Source: Scolanthus callimorphus (lineage: Eukaryota > Cnidaria > Anthozoa > Actiniaria > Edwardsiidae). Taken from it: a stretch of 64,000 nucleotides of DNA. The notes under the pieces are model-generated. The model did no database searches. It saw nothing but the letters and a program-made list of their open reading frames with translations, and was not told the origin of the DNA. Made by a program: the position numbers and the translations under genes. Shown piece by piece: positions 1-11,213 of this stretch; the first letter of the stretch is position 1, and each line of letters opens with the position of its first letter. The stretch lies in contig CM066913.1 of NCBI GenBank assembly GCA_033964015.1, positions 30,034,790 to 30,098,789 of the forward strand. The letters run 5' to 3'.

Positions 1-718
1 GTTTGATTTACAAGTCGAATCCAATTTTTGACATTTTTAAGTAGAAGGGATTGTTTTTATACTTTGCTGTTACAACAAAATTGGCAGGAATTTTTTTTTT
101 CTTGTGTCCTTGGGAAACCCAGAAATACATTGGCCATTGTTGTATTTCACTTTGAAATAAGTGCAATATTGCCCATTGTTCAGAAACCTGAAGGCAGAAG
201 TATTTACAGAAGTATTTAAACAATTCACCATTAATTATTTAACAAAGTCACTAAAATATTGATTTTCTTTTGTTAGGATTAAGTATACTCAGATATGTCC
301 AACACTGTCAAATTGGGCCGATTCGCAGCTGGCTTAGCCGATTCGGCGAACCAAATGTCAGTTCGGGAAAGGGACATTTCAGCCAGTGTGGGTTTCCTTT
401 AGTGTGCCACAATTATGCTAATAGCTTTAAACCGGAAGTAAAAGTCGGGCATAAAATAATGTCCCTCTTAAAAATAATGTCCCTCTTATTCTGAGTTGCC
501 CCTTTTGCTGTTGAGGGGGAGTAGGGTCAGGATCCGTAGGTTTTCCACGCCGAGCGCACCGAATACTACAGATCATAGAGGAACGAGAGGACCCTGGGTA
601 CTAAGACCTCGCGCGGTTACAAAGCCACCTCGCCTCGACAGCCACCTCGCCAACTATTGCCGATTCGAGCCAATTTGGAAGGCAAGCGTTTTTATTTCTT
701 AAATTTCTTCACCTTGAA

Positions 719-1000
719 CCATATTACCGCCTTGATATTTAACTATTATGTTGAATATATATCTTGGGAATTGTTTTGAATTCAAATTGCATCTGATAGT
801 CTACTATAAATATTTTTTGAGGCTGTTTTCTTCTGTCGATTCGGAAAGGACTGTTTGTCGATTCGGGGCTAGTTTGTGTCTATTCAGGAATCGGCATCAT
901 TTGTCCGGCCAATTAATTCCTTTGAACCATTTATCACATTGATATTTAACTACACCGTTGAATATACATCTTGGGATTTGTTTGGAGTTCAATCTGTCGA
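719..1000 (+). repeat. Diverged direct repeat pair
   Basis: Bases 719-790 and 925-1000 are related: both run through a 'ttgatatttaact' core, then 'gttgaatata', then 'catcttgggaattgttt'-like sequence. The surrounding 300-1000 region also repeats the short word 'ccgattcg' several times. No coding sense is visible. The bases before 719 hold nothing I recognise. Confidence 0.45.
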
Positions 1001-1328
1001 TTCGAACTTGTTCAAGTGATTCCAAAAGACGATTTACAAGGGATTTAATATGGATCAATCAAGTCTTGCTTCCCTTTGGGATCGATCTTATTACCATTGA
1101 TATCGTAACAGGTAAGAAGCTATATATTTATTTTCAAATCGTGTTCTACCACACATTATATAGACACGAGTATTTTACTGAGAAATATGCCACTCGTAGA
1201 TCTCAATATGTGAAGCTACATCCGGGACCTGAGTGACATGTTTTCTATATCCTCACTAGTTTTAATACCAAGAGGGATTACGTTATAAATTTTAACTTTA
1301 ATTGTAACTCTCAGATGGTAGTTTTTAA

Positions 1329-1643
1329 TATTTAATTTCTTGTTCTCGATGTGGTTTGCAGTATGTAGGATCTACTGTTAACAAGTTCCGTATTAGGTTT
1401 AATAATCACAAATCCAGGATCAACAGGCACAAGAATCTTACGGACGAGGCAAAGGCTCGGGACGATCTTATTTATAGACATTTTAACTCAGATGACCACT
1501 TGGGTCTTTCGGATGTTATTGTCCAAGTTATTGATCAGGGTACTTCAGAGGTTGCTCTCAGAGATAGGGAGGCCCAATGGGCGTACCGTCTGAAGGCTTT
1601 TACACCGCGTGGCCTTAATGTAGATGATTTCTCAAACATGTAA
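1329..1643 (+). pseudogene. GIY-YIG endonuclease C-terminal fragment of a Penelope-like element
   Basis: In Penelope-like retroelements the GIY-YIG domain makes the nick used for target-primed integration, in the nucleus. The readable frame has a Cys-x2-Cys start (CSRCG), then the family signature 'LQYVGST', then 'RFNNHKS', and ends at TAA after 'LKAFTPRGLNV'. These are typical landmarks of the Penelope endonuclease. The frame is closed by a stop at 1326-1328, so only the 3' end of the element is present and there is no native start. The fragment lies 20 bp into the insertion. It is a dead 5'-truncated copy. Confidence 0.85.
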
Positions 1644-1750
1644 GCAACATGTCATTGTTGCTATGCGCGCTCCTTTTGTTTCTAGTTGTTATTGCACGCG
1701 ATAAGCGCGCGCGGTATCTTCACGCGTGTATATTTAACGGTTTCTGTAAA

Positions 1751-1800
1751 CTTCATCAGTTGCCCTGATGAAGGCTTTTAAATAAAGCCGAAAATTTGGC
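1751..1800 (+). ncRNA. Hammerhead-ribozyme-like motif of Penelope-like element
   Basis: CTGATGA (1765-1771) is followed by a 6-bp stem II, GGCTTT (1773-1778) with AAAGCC (1784-1789), and then GAAA (1790-1793). These are the conserved core boxes of a hammerhead in the right order and spacing. The nine bases before the core, CTTCATCAG (1751-1759), pair perfectly with CTGATGAAG (1765-1773), a competing hairpin. Hammerheads are known from Penelope-like elements. I could not define stem III and the cleavage site with confidence, so activity is uncertain. Confidence 0.55.
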
Positions 1801-1849
1801 ACAAGAAGGTTTATTGTCATCTTTCAGTATTTAATGTTTATCTCACTAG

Positions 1850-2090
1850 CAGTAAGGATATCGGTCAAAACAAAATTGCTTGGAAATCAATTTGGAATAA
1901 TTTTTCTGGCTTGTCTATATAATAAAAAGAAAATTACATGGTGGCTTGAAGATATGAGTTCAAAAACAATATTTTTACTCATTCACTGTGCTCATTCGTA
2001 ATAATGTTGTTCTTGTCACTCGAAAATAAAACTCACATCTTTGCACCACCATGTCATATCCTCTATTTAACTGATAAGGAGTGAGCCCCA
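1850..2090 (+). repeat. Segmental direct duplicate, copy 1 (copy 2 at 2966-3205)
   Basis: About 240 bp from 'cagtaaggatatcggtc' to the first satellite unit recur almost unchanged at 2966-3205. The left side of the same duplicate is found at 1209-1259 and 2923-2965. Copy 1 is split by the Penelope-like insertion; copy 2 is the empty-site version. Confidence 0.85.
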
Positions 2091-4145
2091 ATGTATGTTT
2101 TCCTCATTCTCAAAGCGTGCCCTCTCAAAATTTCACTGGTGAGGGTGCAGAGCCCAAATTCTAGTGTTTTCCTTGTTCCTAAATTGTGAGCCCAAATTTT
2201 CATGCTTTCCTTGTTCTCAAAGTGTGCTCGCCTACAATTTCACTGGTAAGGAGTGAGCCCCAATGTATGTTTTCCTCGTTCTCAAAGCGTGCCCTCACAA
2301 AATTTCACTGGTGGGGGTGCAGAGCCCAAATTCTAATGTTTTCCTTGTTCCTAAATTGTGCCCCCTCTGTGAGCCCAAATTTTCATGCTTTCTTGTTCTC
2401 AAAGTGTGCTCGCCAACAATTTCACTGGTAAGGAGTGAGCCCTGATGAATGTTTTCCTCGTTCTCAAAGCGTGCCCTCCCAAAATTTCACTGGTGAGGGT
2501 GCAGAGCCCAAATTCTAATGTTTTCGTTGTTCCTAAATTGTGGCCCCTCTGTGAGCCCAAATTTTCATGCTTTCTTGTTCTCAAAGTGTGCTCGCCTACA
2601 ATTTCACTGGTAAGGAGTGAGCCCTAATGTATGTTTTCCTCGTTCTCAAAGCGTGCCCTCCCAAAATTTCACTGGTGAGGGTGCAGAGCCCAAATTCTAA
2701 TGTTTTCCTTGTTCCTAAATTGTGCCCCCTCTGTGAGCCCAAATTTTCATGCTTTCTTGTTCTCAAAGTGTGCTCGCCAACAATTTCACTGGTAAGGAGT
2801 GAGCCCTGATGAATGTTTTCCTCGTTCTCAAAGCGTGCCCTCCCAAAATTTCACTGGTGAGGGTGCAGAGCCCAAATTCTGTTTTCGTTGTTCCTAAATT
2901 GTGGCCCCTCTGTGAGCCCAAATACATCCGGGACCTGAGTGACATGTTTTCTATATCCTCACTAGCAGTAAGGATATCGGTCAAAACAAAAGTGCTTGGA
3001 AATCAATTTGGAATAATTTTTCTGGTTTGTCTATATAATAAAAAGAAAATTACATGGTGGCTTGAAGATATGAGTTCAAAAACAATATTTTACTCATTCA
3101 CTGTGCTCATTCGTAATAATGTTGTTCTTGACACTCGAAAATAAAACTCACATCTTTGCACCACCATGTAATATCCTCTATTTAACTGGTAAGGAGTGAG
3201 CCCCAATGTATGTTTTCCTCATTCTCAAAGCGTGTCCTCTCAAAATTTCACTGGTGAGAGTGCAGAGCCCAAATTCTCATGTTTTCCTTGTTCCTAATTT
3301 GTGCCCCCTCTGTGAGCCCAAATTTTCATGCTTTCCTTGCTCGCAAAGTGTGCTTGCCTACAATTTCACTGGTAAGGAGTGAGCCCTAATGTATGTTTTC
3401 CTCGTTCTCAAAGCGTGCCCTCCCAAAATTTCGCTGGTGAGGGTGCAGAGCCCAAATTCTAGTGTTTTCCTTGTTCCTAAATTGTGGGCCCAAATTTTCA
3501 TGCTTTCCTTGTTCTCAAAGAGTGCTCGCCTACAATTTCACTGGTAAGGAGTGAGCCCCAATCTATGTTTCCCTAATTCTCAAAGCGTGCCCTCCCAACA
3601 TTTCACTGGTGAGGGTGTAGAGCCCAAATTCTAATGTTTTCCTTATTCCTAAATTGTGCCCCCTCCATCAGCCCAAATTTTCATGCTTTCCTTGTTCTCA
3701 AAGTGTGCTCACCTACAATTTAACTGGTAAGGAGTGAGCCCCAATGTATGTTTTCCTTGTTCTCAAAGCGTGTCCTCCCAAAATTTCACTGGTGGGGGTG
3801 CAGAGCCCAAATTCTAATGTTTTCCTTGTTCCTAAATTGTGCCCCCTCCGTCAGCCCAAATTTTCATGCTTTCTTTTAGCCCAAATTTTCATGCTTTCTT
3901 GTTCTCAAAGTGTGCTCGCCTACAATTTCACTGGTAAGGCGTGAGCCCTGATGTATGTTTTCCTCATTCTCAAAGCATGCCCTCCCAAAATTTCACTGGT
4001 GAGGGTGCAGAGCCCAAATTCTAATGTTTTCGTTGTTTCAAAATTGTGAGCCCAAATTTGTGTTTGTTTTGCAACACTACCCCTCCCAAGTTCAAAATAT
4101 TTTCCTTGTTCAAAAAGCGTGCCTTCCCACTATTTCACTGGTGAT
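2076..4145 (+). repeat. 182-bp satellite array
   Basis: Units begin near 'aaggagtgagcc' and recur at 182-bp spacing (equivalent points at 2263, 2445, 2627, 2809). Each unit contains the two related halves '...gcgtgccctcccaaaat...' and '...gtgctcgcctacaat...', both ending in 'tttcactggt', so the unit is itself an old dimer of about 90 bp. Copies are about 90-97% alike by eye. The array is interrupted at 2923-3205 by the segmental duplicate. Short ORFs inside it are by-products of the repeat. Confidence 0.9.
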
Positions 4146-5695
4146 GATCATGAGATTGCTCAAATTTAAAATATGAATGAAAGCAGATCTGATTACATGA
4201 TACAGAAATAATAGCAAATAGATACATGTAGAACAAACAGAATGCAAGAAGGGGAGGAAAGTTACAAATTTATGTCTACTGTAGATTGGTACAAGGCATA
4301 AGGGTCAGAAATTGAGCGCTAGAGATACTTTTTAACTACTGTAGTTTATGATAAATCTACTTAATCTTTTATCTTTTTTTCAGTTTTAAACATGCAGTTT
4401 GACTCAGTAAGAAAGAATGAAGCACAAGCCAGCCCTAGGAAAAGGCAACATGATAGTGAATAAATACAAAAGGAATATGTTTGTATACATTATGACATAG
4501 ATGATATTACATGGCTGTGTGGAGATACACATTTTATCTTTGAGTGTTGAAAATTTATAATCTCCAAGCGGTCATGTGATGTTCTGTATATTATATAAAC
4601 ATCATTGAAATACCAAATTCAAATTTTATTTGAGTCAAGCTTATAAATCGAGCATTGAGCAAAGACAAGTATGATATTTTCACACTTGAAATAACATCAG
4701 TATTTTCACATGTGAAGATATCAAGTTTTTGTGGGGGAGATCACCCAGTATTTCATGGGTGTTTATATAATCAAACAGTATTTCATGTACAGTACTTACT
4801 GAATGCTAATGAGATTTTGCTGTAATTTTTTTTTCATGTCTTTCTTGTCAATGTACCAGGCATTTGGGTGCAATCACAGCCGCGTTAATTTCTCACATGA
4901 TATTTCAGAGATTTGAGACAATTGATGCAAAAATACTGAGATTGCATGGAACTTGGAAAACTTGACGCAAGAAAATAATTCAATTCAATTGACAAGGAAT
5001 GAGAATGAGATGAAAGAATGAAGCACAAGAGATGGATGAATATACTTAACTAAGCAAAACATAGTATTTCAGAAAATGTAATTCCCTTTATTTCAAAATG
5101 CAATTTATTGAAATGCATTTTATGAACCATGAGTTTTTTGAAATACAAAAAATGAAGTACAGTTGAAAAAAATATTAGGTTAATCAAAATTAAAATAACT
5201 TTAGGCAATGAATGTGTCGATTCAGTAAACTTTACGGTTCACCCCAACTATGATCGTACCTACCGAAAATATTTCATTGTTCGCTGTTTTCTAGTATAGT
5301 ACCTTCTCTCTAGTCATAGATCACGACATCAGAGTTAATTTAACTTTTATTTTGTTCACAAAAGACTAAAGTAATGAAATAGACTTTCAATTAATAAGTA
5401 GACAAAAGTTAATGCAGGCTTCGGAATTTCAAATTCTGAAGATTCAAGTTTAACTTTGGGAAATTTCGTTTTCGTTTTACCTTTTATGTGTCTAGGTATG
5501 TCCCGCATTTTAAGAAAGCATTTCATAACCCAGAATAGCTATTTTATATTTAGAATCATCAGAATCACTACATTTGTCAGCCTAGCTGGGGTGAAATGAA
5601 ATAAAATTGTGAAAAATACATATTCAATGATGTTGATCTTTGTGTCCTTTATGTCCTTGTCGCAACTTGGTTATCTAAAACTTGAAGTAAAGTAA
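4146..5695. other. AT-rich stretch without recognisable genes
   Basis: No ORF of interest, no splice-supported exon and no repeat that I recognise. Two small palindromic themes occur ('aatgcaatttattgaaatgcatt' around 5096 and scattered 'tttcatg' words), but nothing that can be named. Confidence 0.5.
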
Positions 5696-5905
5696 GTTAA
5701 GTAAAGTAGGTGCTTATATAGCGCTTATCCTCAGAGCTCTAAGCGCTTTACATTTTTGGATAACTCATCCTATAGAAACCAGTTTATAAACATGAGTGTG
5801 TGTTAGTATGGTGAGTTCTGTGACACAGAGGTTGGGCAACTTCCGACGGTCCTCGTGGTTCTTAACGTCCCTCTGGTTCTGGTTAGTGTAGTGGACTAGT
5901 GTAGT
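5696..5905 (-). mobile_element. 5'-truncated SINE, same family as the full copy at 44.6 kb
   Basis: Read on the minus strand this matches the body and 3' tail of the SINE at 44,597-45,003: 'cggaagttgcccaacctc', 'acacacactcatgtttataa', 'taaagcgctt' and 'gcgctatataagc'. The tRNA-derived head is missing, as is usual for a 5'-truncated retroposon. A (TTAC)-like tail lies at 5670-5700. Confidence 0.85.
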
Positions 5906-6344
5906 TCTACATTTCCTAATACATGAAATGAAATTTACCGATCGCAATTCATTGTTTTACTGTTGTTACGTCGGACAAACTCAAAAAATACCAGAAGCGT
6001 GATTTAAATACAGCACGGAACAGACACCGATTGCGGAAAAATGTAAATGCCTGCTCTAGAACAAACGCATTTTATATGTTCCTGAAGAATAATCGTGATT
6101 TCCAGTTCGTTGCTCGACTTTTAATTTTGTCCGCCGTCCAATCTAAGTCCAATCGGAAGGATGACATCGGCTTTGTAACCAGGTAGTCCTAGAAGCGTGA
6201 TTAAAAGCCCAGTGACAAGCATGATATGACCACCCCTCCCCGCTTAGTTTTCCTATAAGTTTAGCTAGTCTGGCGTCAACAACTATGATACTCATGGTAT
6301 TTGCAACAGTTTGTCTGCTTCTTAGTCAAGATGACCTCCCCCTT

Positions 6345-6880
6345 GGATTTTAGGTACTTGCAGCCCAATGGGTCTGCCTCTAAGACGAAGAATGACCACC
6401 CCTCCCCCTTAGTTTTTCCGAATAGGCAAATCGGGCCGTATCCCCGGGGGGGGGGGGGGGGACTCCTATATTTTTTGACCGGGATGATCGTCGTATCTTT
6501 TAGGGGTTAAAATCACGGGGCCTTGGTCTCTTTTAGGGGTGATCTTAATCTTCAATAAAATTAGGGAGATTGGTATCTTTTAGGGCTGAAATATGTGTCC
6601 AAATTGTTTTCTCTCATGACGGTGCTTCTAAAAACCGTGCAAGAAAGAGACTTACTCGATGAGAAGACGATAAATTAGAAACAAACACGGAAATTTCTTG
6701 ATGGGTATCTTTTACCTGTTACCTGTCTCCTTCGCGCCTACTTTGCACATAAGGCCTCATCTTTTAGGGTATCTCTTAGGGTAAGAAATTATTTGAGCCA
6801 CGCCATGGCCCGCCATGTTTGGTATCTTTTAGGGGTGAAACTGAAAATTTCCGACGATCATCCCCGGTCAAAAAATATGG

Positions 6881-6919
<39 letters not shown>

Positions 6920-7790
6920 GGCCGTATCGGCAAGCTAGTCCGGTGGAGTCTCTGAGATTCAAGGTACTTCCAGGACAATAGGTCTGCCTCTTAGATGAAG
7001 GATGACCACCCCTCCCCCCCAGTTTTTTTCCGAATAGGCAAATCGGGCCGAATCGGCAAGCCAGTCCGGAGGAGTCTCTGAGATTCAAGGTACTTGCAGC
7101 CCAATAAGTCTGCCTCTTAGACGAAGGATAACCACCCCTCCCCCTTAGTTTTTCCGAATAGGCAAATCGGGCCGAATTGGCAAGCCAGTCCGGTGGAGTC
7201 TCTGAGATTCAAGGTACTTGCAGCCCAATAGGTCTGCCTCTTAGACGAAGGATGACCACCCCTCCCCCCAGTTTTTCCGAATAGGCAAATTGGGCCGAAT
7301 CGGCAAGCCAGTCCGGAGGAGTCTTTCAGATTCAAGGTACTTGCAGCCCAATAAGTCTGCCTCTTAGACGAGGGATAACCACCCCTCCCCCTTAGTTTTT
7401 CCGAACAGGCAAATCGGGCTGTATCGGCAAGCCAGTCCGGTGGAGTCTCTGAGATTCAAGGTACTTGCAGCCCAATCGGTCTGCCTCTTAGATGAAGGAT
7501 GACCACCCCTCCCCCCAGTTTTTTCCGAATAGGCAAATAGGGCCGAATCGGCAAGCCAGTCCGGTGGAGTCTCTGAGATTCAAGGTACTTGCAGCCCAAT
7601 AGGTCTGCCTCTTAGACGAAGGATGACCACCCCTCCCCCCAGTTTTTCCAAATAGGCAAATTGGGCCGAATCGGCAAGCCAGTCCGGAGGAGTCTCTCAG
7701 ATTCAAGGTACTTGCAGCCCAATAAGTCTGCCTCTTAGACGAGGGATAATCACCCCTCCCCCTTAGTTTTTCCGAATAGGCAAATTGGGC
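6345..7790 (+). repeat. 124-bp tandem array, dimeric
   Basis: 'ggtacttgcagcccaa' or a close variant recurs near 6352, 6961, 7088, 7213, 7336, 7459, 7583 and 7706. Neighbouring units alternate between 'gatgaccacccctccccccag' and 'gataaccacccctccccc' types, giving a 248-bp higher-order dimer. The first unit is split by the MITE at 6443-6920. The repeated minus-strand ORFs here are repeat artefacts. Confidence 0.9.
6443..6920. mobile_element. CCCGGG-ended MITE with 8-bp target duplication
   Basis: The 478-bp insert begins CCCGGGGG and ends CCCCCGGG. Its inverted ends continue through 'atattttttgaccggg' and 'atgatcgtcg'. It is flanked by the direct repeat GCCGTATC (6435-6442 and 6921-6928); removing the insert restores a normal 124-bp satellite unit. 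The interior repeats 'tatcttttagggg' several times. An 8-bp duplication fits the hAT group, but the termini alone do not prove it. Relatives lie at 40,925-41,340 and near 48.1-48.4 kb. Confidence 0.85.
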
Positions 7791-8684
7791 CTGAAGAAGA
7801 CAGGTCTGAAGAAGACAGGAATTTATCAGGTTAGTTATGTGTTGTTTGGAATTTTTAATTCACAAAAACAAAAATTTTGTGCTGAAAGTTTGTAAACTTC
7901 TAATATATCATAATTGTGAAATAAGCATGGAAAAAATTATTTAGAAATTATTTCTATTATTACCATCACTTTTGTGTAGGATTTGAAGGGTTCAAATAAT
8001 CTAGCCTCCACTTGGGTGGTATCATCTAAAATTTTCTATATTGGTTGAATTGGTTCAATATTCTAGTTGGCTTATCCATTCTCCTTGTCATGGTTGTTTT
8101 GACATATTGGACCGCAGATTCCCACCTTTCTTCACCTTTTTAGACAGGCTCCCAACACCCTCACTCTGAAATCGTTTGTCAACCTCTTGAAGCCATTGTT
8201 TAGTGACGCTGGTACTAACGCAAGACACTTTGAGAATCAATCATCTGGTGCCTTTATGAAGTATGCAAGAGAAGTAGCAAGTATGTGTTTTTCACTTGTA
8301 AATGTTCCAAACAGCAGTGCATAAAATGTATCTGAAAAGCCGATTTGTGCGAGAGCAGATTTCACTAGACTGTCATGAGTAAGTTGCAAATCACTTTGGG
8401 TTCACTATTATAGGTTTTGGTCAGATTTGGTGTATTCACTTTGCAATTGGTTTTAGTACAGTCATGTAAAATCTGCTCTTTTAAAACTTGTTTTATGAAC
8501 ACATCTTGGTGGGTGTATGACAGCATCATTTCATTTTTTTCAAATGTTAGAAAGAGCATGTAAAGACAACAACAAAACTGCTAAAGTTATATAACTTTGT
8601 GCTGTTCAGAATAAACCCAAACAAAATTGCACAAGTGGATTTTGTTGCTCCCTCAATAAGCTCTTCCAGAAACATATAACTTAG

Positions 8685-9200
8685 TTGAAACGTGTAACAG
8701 ACGAATGAATCTGATGTGACAACCAGCGAACAACTCGCGATCACTAAACACCATATTTGGAAAACAACGCCCTAGCGTGCAGCCAATCAAACTTCACATA
8801 AGACTTTTCCGTTGGGATTGCACGCACATTGAAACTGTTTTCCGTCGGTTTAGGTAGCGCGCATGTGTTGTTGAAAACAGTTTTGTCTGCACTCTTATTT
8901 ACCATGAGCTTACCATCGCAAATCAGCCACTCATATTACGAAAACAGCAAAAGTTATGCTAGTGATAAAAAATGTTTCAGGTGGGTTTTGAGCATGGAAA
9001 TAAAAAACAGTGAACTAAACTCATTTTGTGCTTCTGTTCTGTTTTGAAGAGTTCGTACGTGTTTTTGTAGAAAATATGACGAATCAAATCTCCCGTTGCT
9101 GTTTGGCTTAAACGAAGAACCTTATGCTTTCCAATTATGGTGTTTATTGATCACGAGTTGTTCGCAGGTTGTCGCGCTGTTACACGTTTCAACTCACGCC
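8685..9200. mobile_element. Foldback (TIR) element
   Basis: Inverted arms: 'ttgaaacgtgtaacag' and 'gcgaacaactcgcgatca' near 8690-8745 are matched in reverse complement at 9140-9195 ('tgatcacgagttgttcgc', 'ctgttacacgtttcaa'). The ~390-bp interior has no usable coding sequence. No target duplication could be fixed. The stretch 7790-8685 to the left holds nothing I recognise. Confidence 0.55.
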
Positions 9201-9539
9201 CTTCCTAATAAGATTTCAGTGGAAGCTCCACTAATGGACACCTCCCATTTTTTACCCTCCCTTTTCAGGCCATCTTTATTGATTTATAAGGGATAATCCG
9301 TTGTCGTCCAGCAAAACAATTCTCATGGGAACCTGAGAAAATAACATTTGCCACCGATATCTTAAATCGTGCGACGTCAGGAGCTTTGCGAAGGTGAAAT
9401 TTGACAAAAATTTAAGTACTAGTAAAAGCGTGTAAAGTTAATAAATAACAGAAAATGTGAAACGGACAATACAAAAGAATTGGCAATTGAAGCTTAGGAA
9501 AACAGCTGACGCACCATTTAAGGTTTTAGAAATATACTT

Positions 9540-10630
9540 TTGGATTTAGGATTATGTTATTACGTGTGGTGTACCCCAAGGGTCTATCCTAGGCCCACTA
9601 TTGTTTCTAATATACATCAATGACTTGCCGAATAGCCTTGATACAGGTATTCCGAGGATGTATGCAGATGATACCAGTATAAGTTTTCAGGAGCAAAATC
9701 TCGCTAATCTTGAATCACAGATAAATAGTGATCTACAAAACATAAACGTCTGGCTTATGACTAATAAGCTTAGTTTAAATATAGCCAAGACTGAATACAT
9801 GATAATAGGTTCCCGTCAAAGATTACAAATTTTTGGGGATGACGAAATGAATGTATCAATAGAGGGCAAAAGGCTAACAAGGGTACACTACACCAAATCG
9901 CTAGGTCTTAATATAGATGCCAATCTGTCCTGGTCAAAACATATCGAAGAAACGGCCAAAAAGATTGCGGCAGCTATCGGGGCACTCAAACGTGTCAGGC
10001 CATACATTAATTGTGACACAGTGCAAACGATATACACATCCCTTATCAAGTCACACTTTCAATATTGTAGCTCCGTGTGGGATGGGTGTGCGGGATATCT
10101 TGCTGATAAGCTCCAAAAGTTACAAAATAGAGCTGGGCGCATAATAACAAAATCGAGTTATGATTCTAGTTCTAAAGCTGTCCTTGCTAGTCTTTACTGG
10201 GACAGATTGGCTAAACAACGAAAGATTGATAAATTAACAATGGTCTTTAAAACCTTGAATAATCTAGGGCCCGAAAATCTCAAACATGTTTTTACGCTGG
10301 ATAAGCCAGCCTATAGCCTTAGAAATTCAGAAAGCAGACTGGCCATACCAAAGCCACGCACAGATTATATGAAGCGATCATTTTCATATAGTGGGGCGGT
10401 TGCTTGGAACAATTTGCCAATGCAACTCCGCAACGCCTCTTCGCTGTCTGTTTTTAAGAGAGGATTGAAAACCCACTTCTTGGAATCGGACCCACACACG
10501 GCAAATATGTAAAACAGTGACGCTATATTTTTATTATTAGTAGTATTTTTAATATAATATTGTATAGTAGTGTTTAACACTGATATTTTAAACCGTGTTT
10601 AAATAAAGTGTGTATGTATGTATATGTATG
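9540..10630 (+). mobile_element. 5'-truncated non-LTR retrotransposon (LINE)
   Basis: Starts abruptly inside the reverse transcriptase reading frame, runs through its stop at 10,512, and ends in a short 3' UTR with a polyadenylation-like 'aataaa' (10,601) and a 'gtatgtatgtatatgtatgt' microsatellite tail. This is the usual form of a 5'-truncated LINE copy. Confidence 0.85.
9553..10512 (+). pseudogene. LINE reverse transcriptase, C-terminal half
   Basis: The reverse transcriptase copies LINE RNA at the nicked target. The frame opens in the 'GVPQGSILGPLLF' motif (RT block 4). It continues with the catalytic 'MYADDT' box about 20 residues on, then the thumb region ('TKSLGLNIDANLSWSKHI'), and the C-terminal block ending 'AVAWNNLP'. 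It is open from about 9,553 to TAA at 10,510-10,512, over 310 codons. The missing parts are the endonuclease and RT blocks 0-3. I place it in the CR1/L2-like group from the spacing of motifs and the 'GALKRVRPY' segment. No frameshift is visible in the part present, so the insertion may be fairly young. Confidence 0.9.
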
Positions 10631-10801
10631 TATATCAAATGAATTTGAGGAAAAAACTCATAAATGTTGTCAAAAATTGTTAATTGCATGTACTGGGTGC
10701 TTCTCCGCAGACGTCAAAGGACCACTGATAGATTCATCGCAGAATATGCTTGTATCAGCATGCATGATATTACGCATTACATTGGCATTTCTATTTATTC
10801 A

Positions 10802-10871
10802 TTATGTGATGTAGATAATAAGTGCTTCGAAATCATTGTTATGTGATGTAGATAATAAGTGCTTCGAAATC
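10802..10871 (+). repeat. 35-bp tandem duplication
   Basis: The run 'ttatgtgatgtagataata' plus 'agtgcttcgaaatc' occurs twice back to back (about 10,802-10,834 and 10,839-10,871), separated by 'attg'. A local duplication with no clear function. Confidence 0.8.
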
Positions 10872-11213
10872 CTATCTCATGCCAACTTATTCTACCCAAT
10901 TTGGGTGTAAGAAGAGTGTAAAACACAGAGGTCAACAGAACGAAGTCACGCTGCCGGAGTTTAAACTCGCGTCAAGAAACGTAAAGGCCTGACGATTCAT
11001 CAGAAATGTATCCACAGAGGTTGACTGGAGAAGCAGGGAATGCGACGATACTAGCGAAGATACTAGTGATCGATCTGTGGAGGCTGGGAGTACGGAAGGC
11101 CAAACGCAGGAACAAAATCAGCAAATTAAAACTCTACACTGTACTTATCAACTACTAATTTATAAACTTGATTTCTGTTTAACTTTGGAAAAACAACCTA
11201 GTGCCCCCCGCAG

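Larger units (their letters stand above)
1260..1841 (+). mobile_element. 5'-truncated Penelope-like element insertion
   Basis: The 582-bp insert is flanked by the 8-bp direct repeat CTCACTAG (1252-1259 and 1842-1849). The uninterrupted target is present at 2923-2990, where the left flank joins the right flank directly with one copy of CTCACTAG (2958-2965). The insert carries the last ~100 codons of a GIY-YIG endonuclease domain and a hammerhead-like motif, the normal 3' end of Penelope-like elements. The reverse transcriptase is absent, as expected for 5' truncation. Confidence 0.8.
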
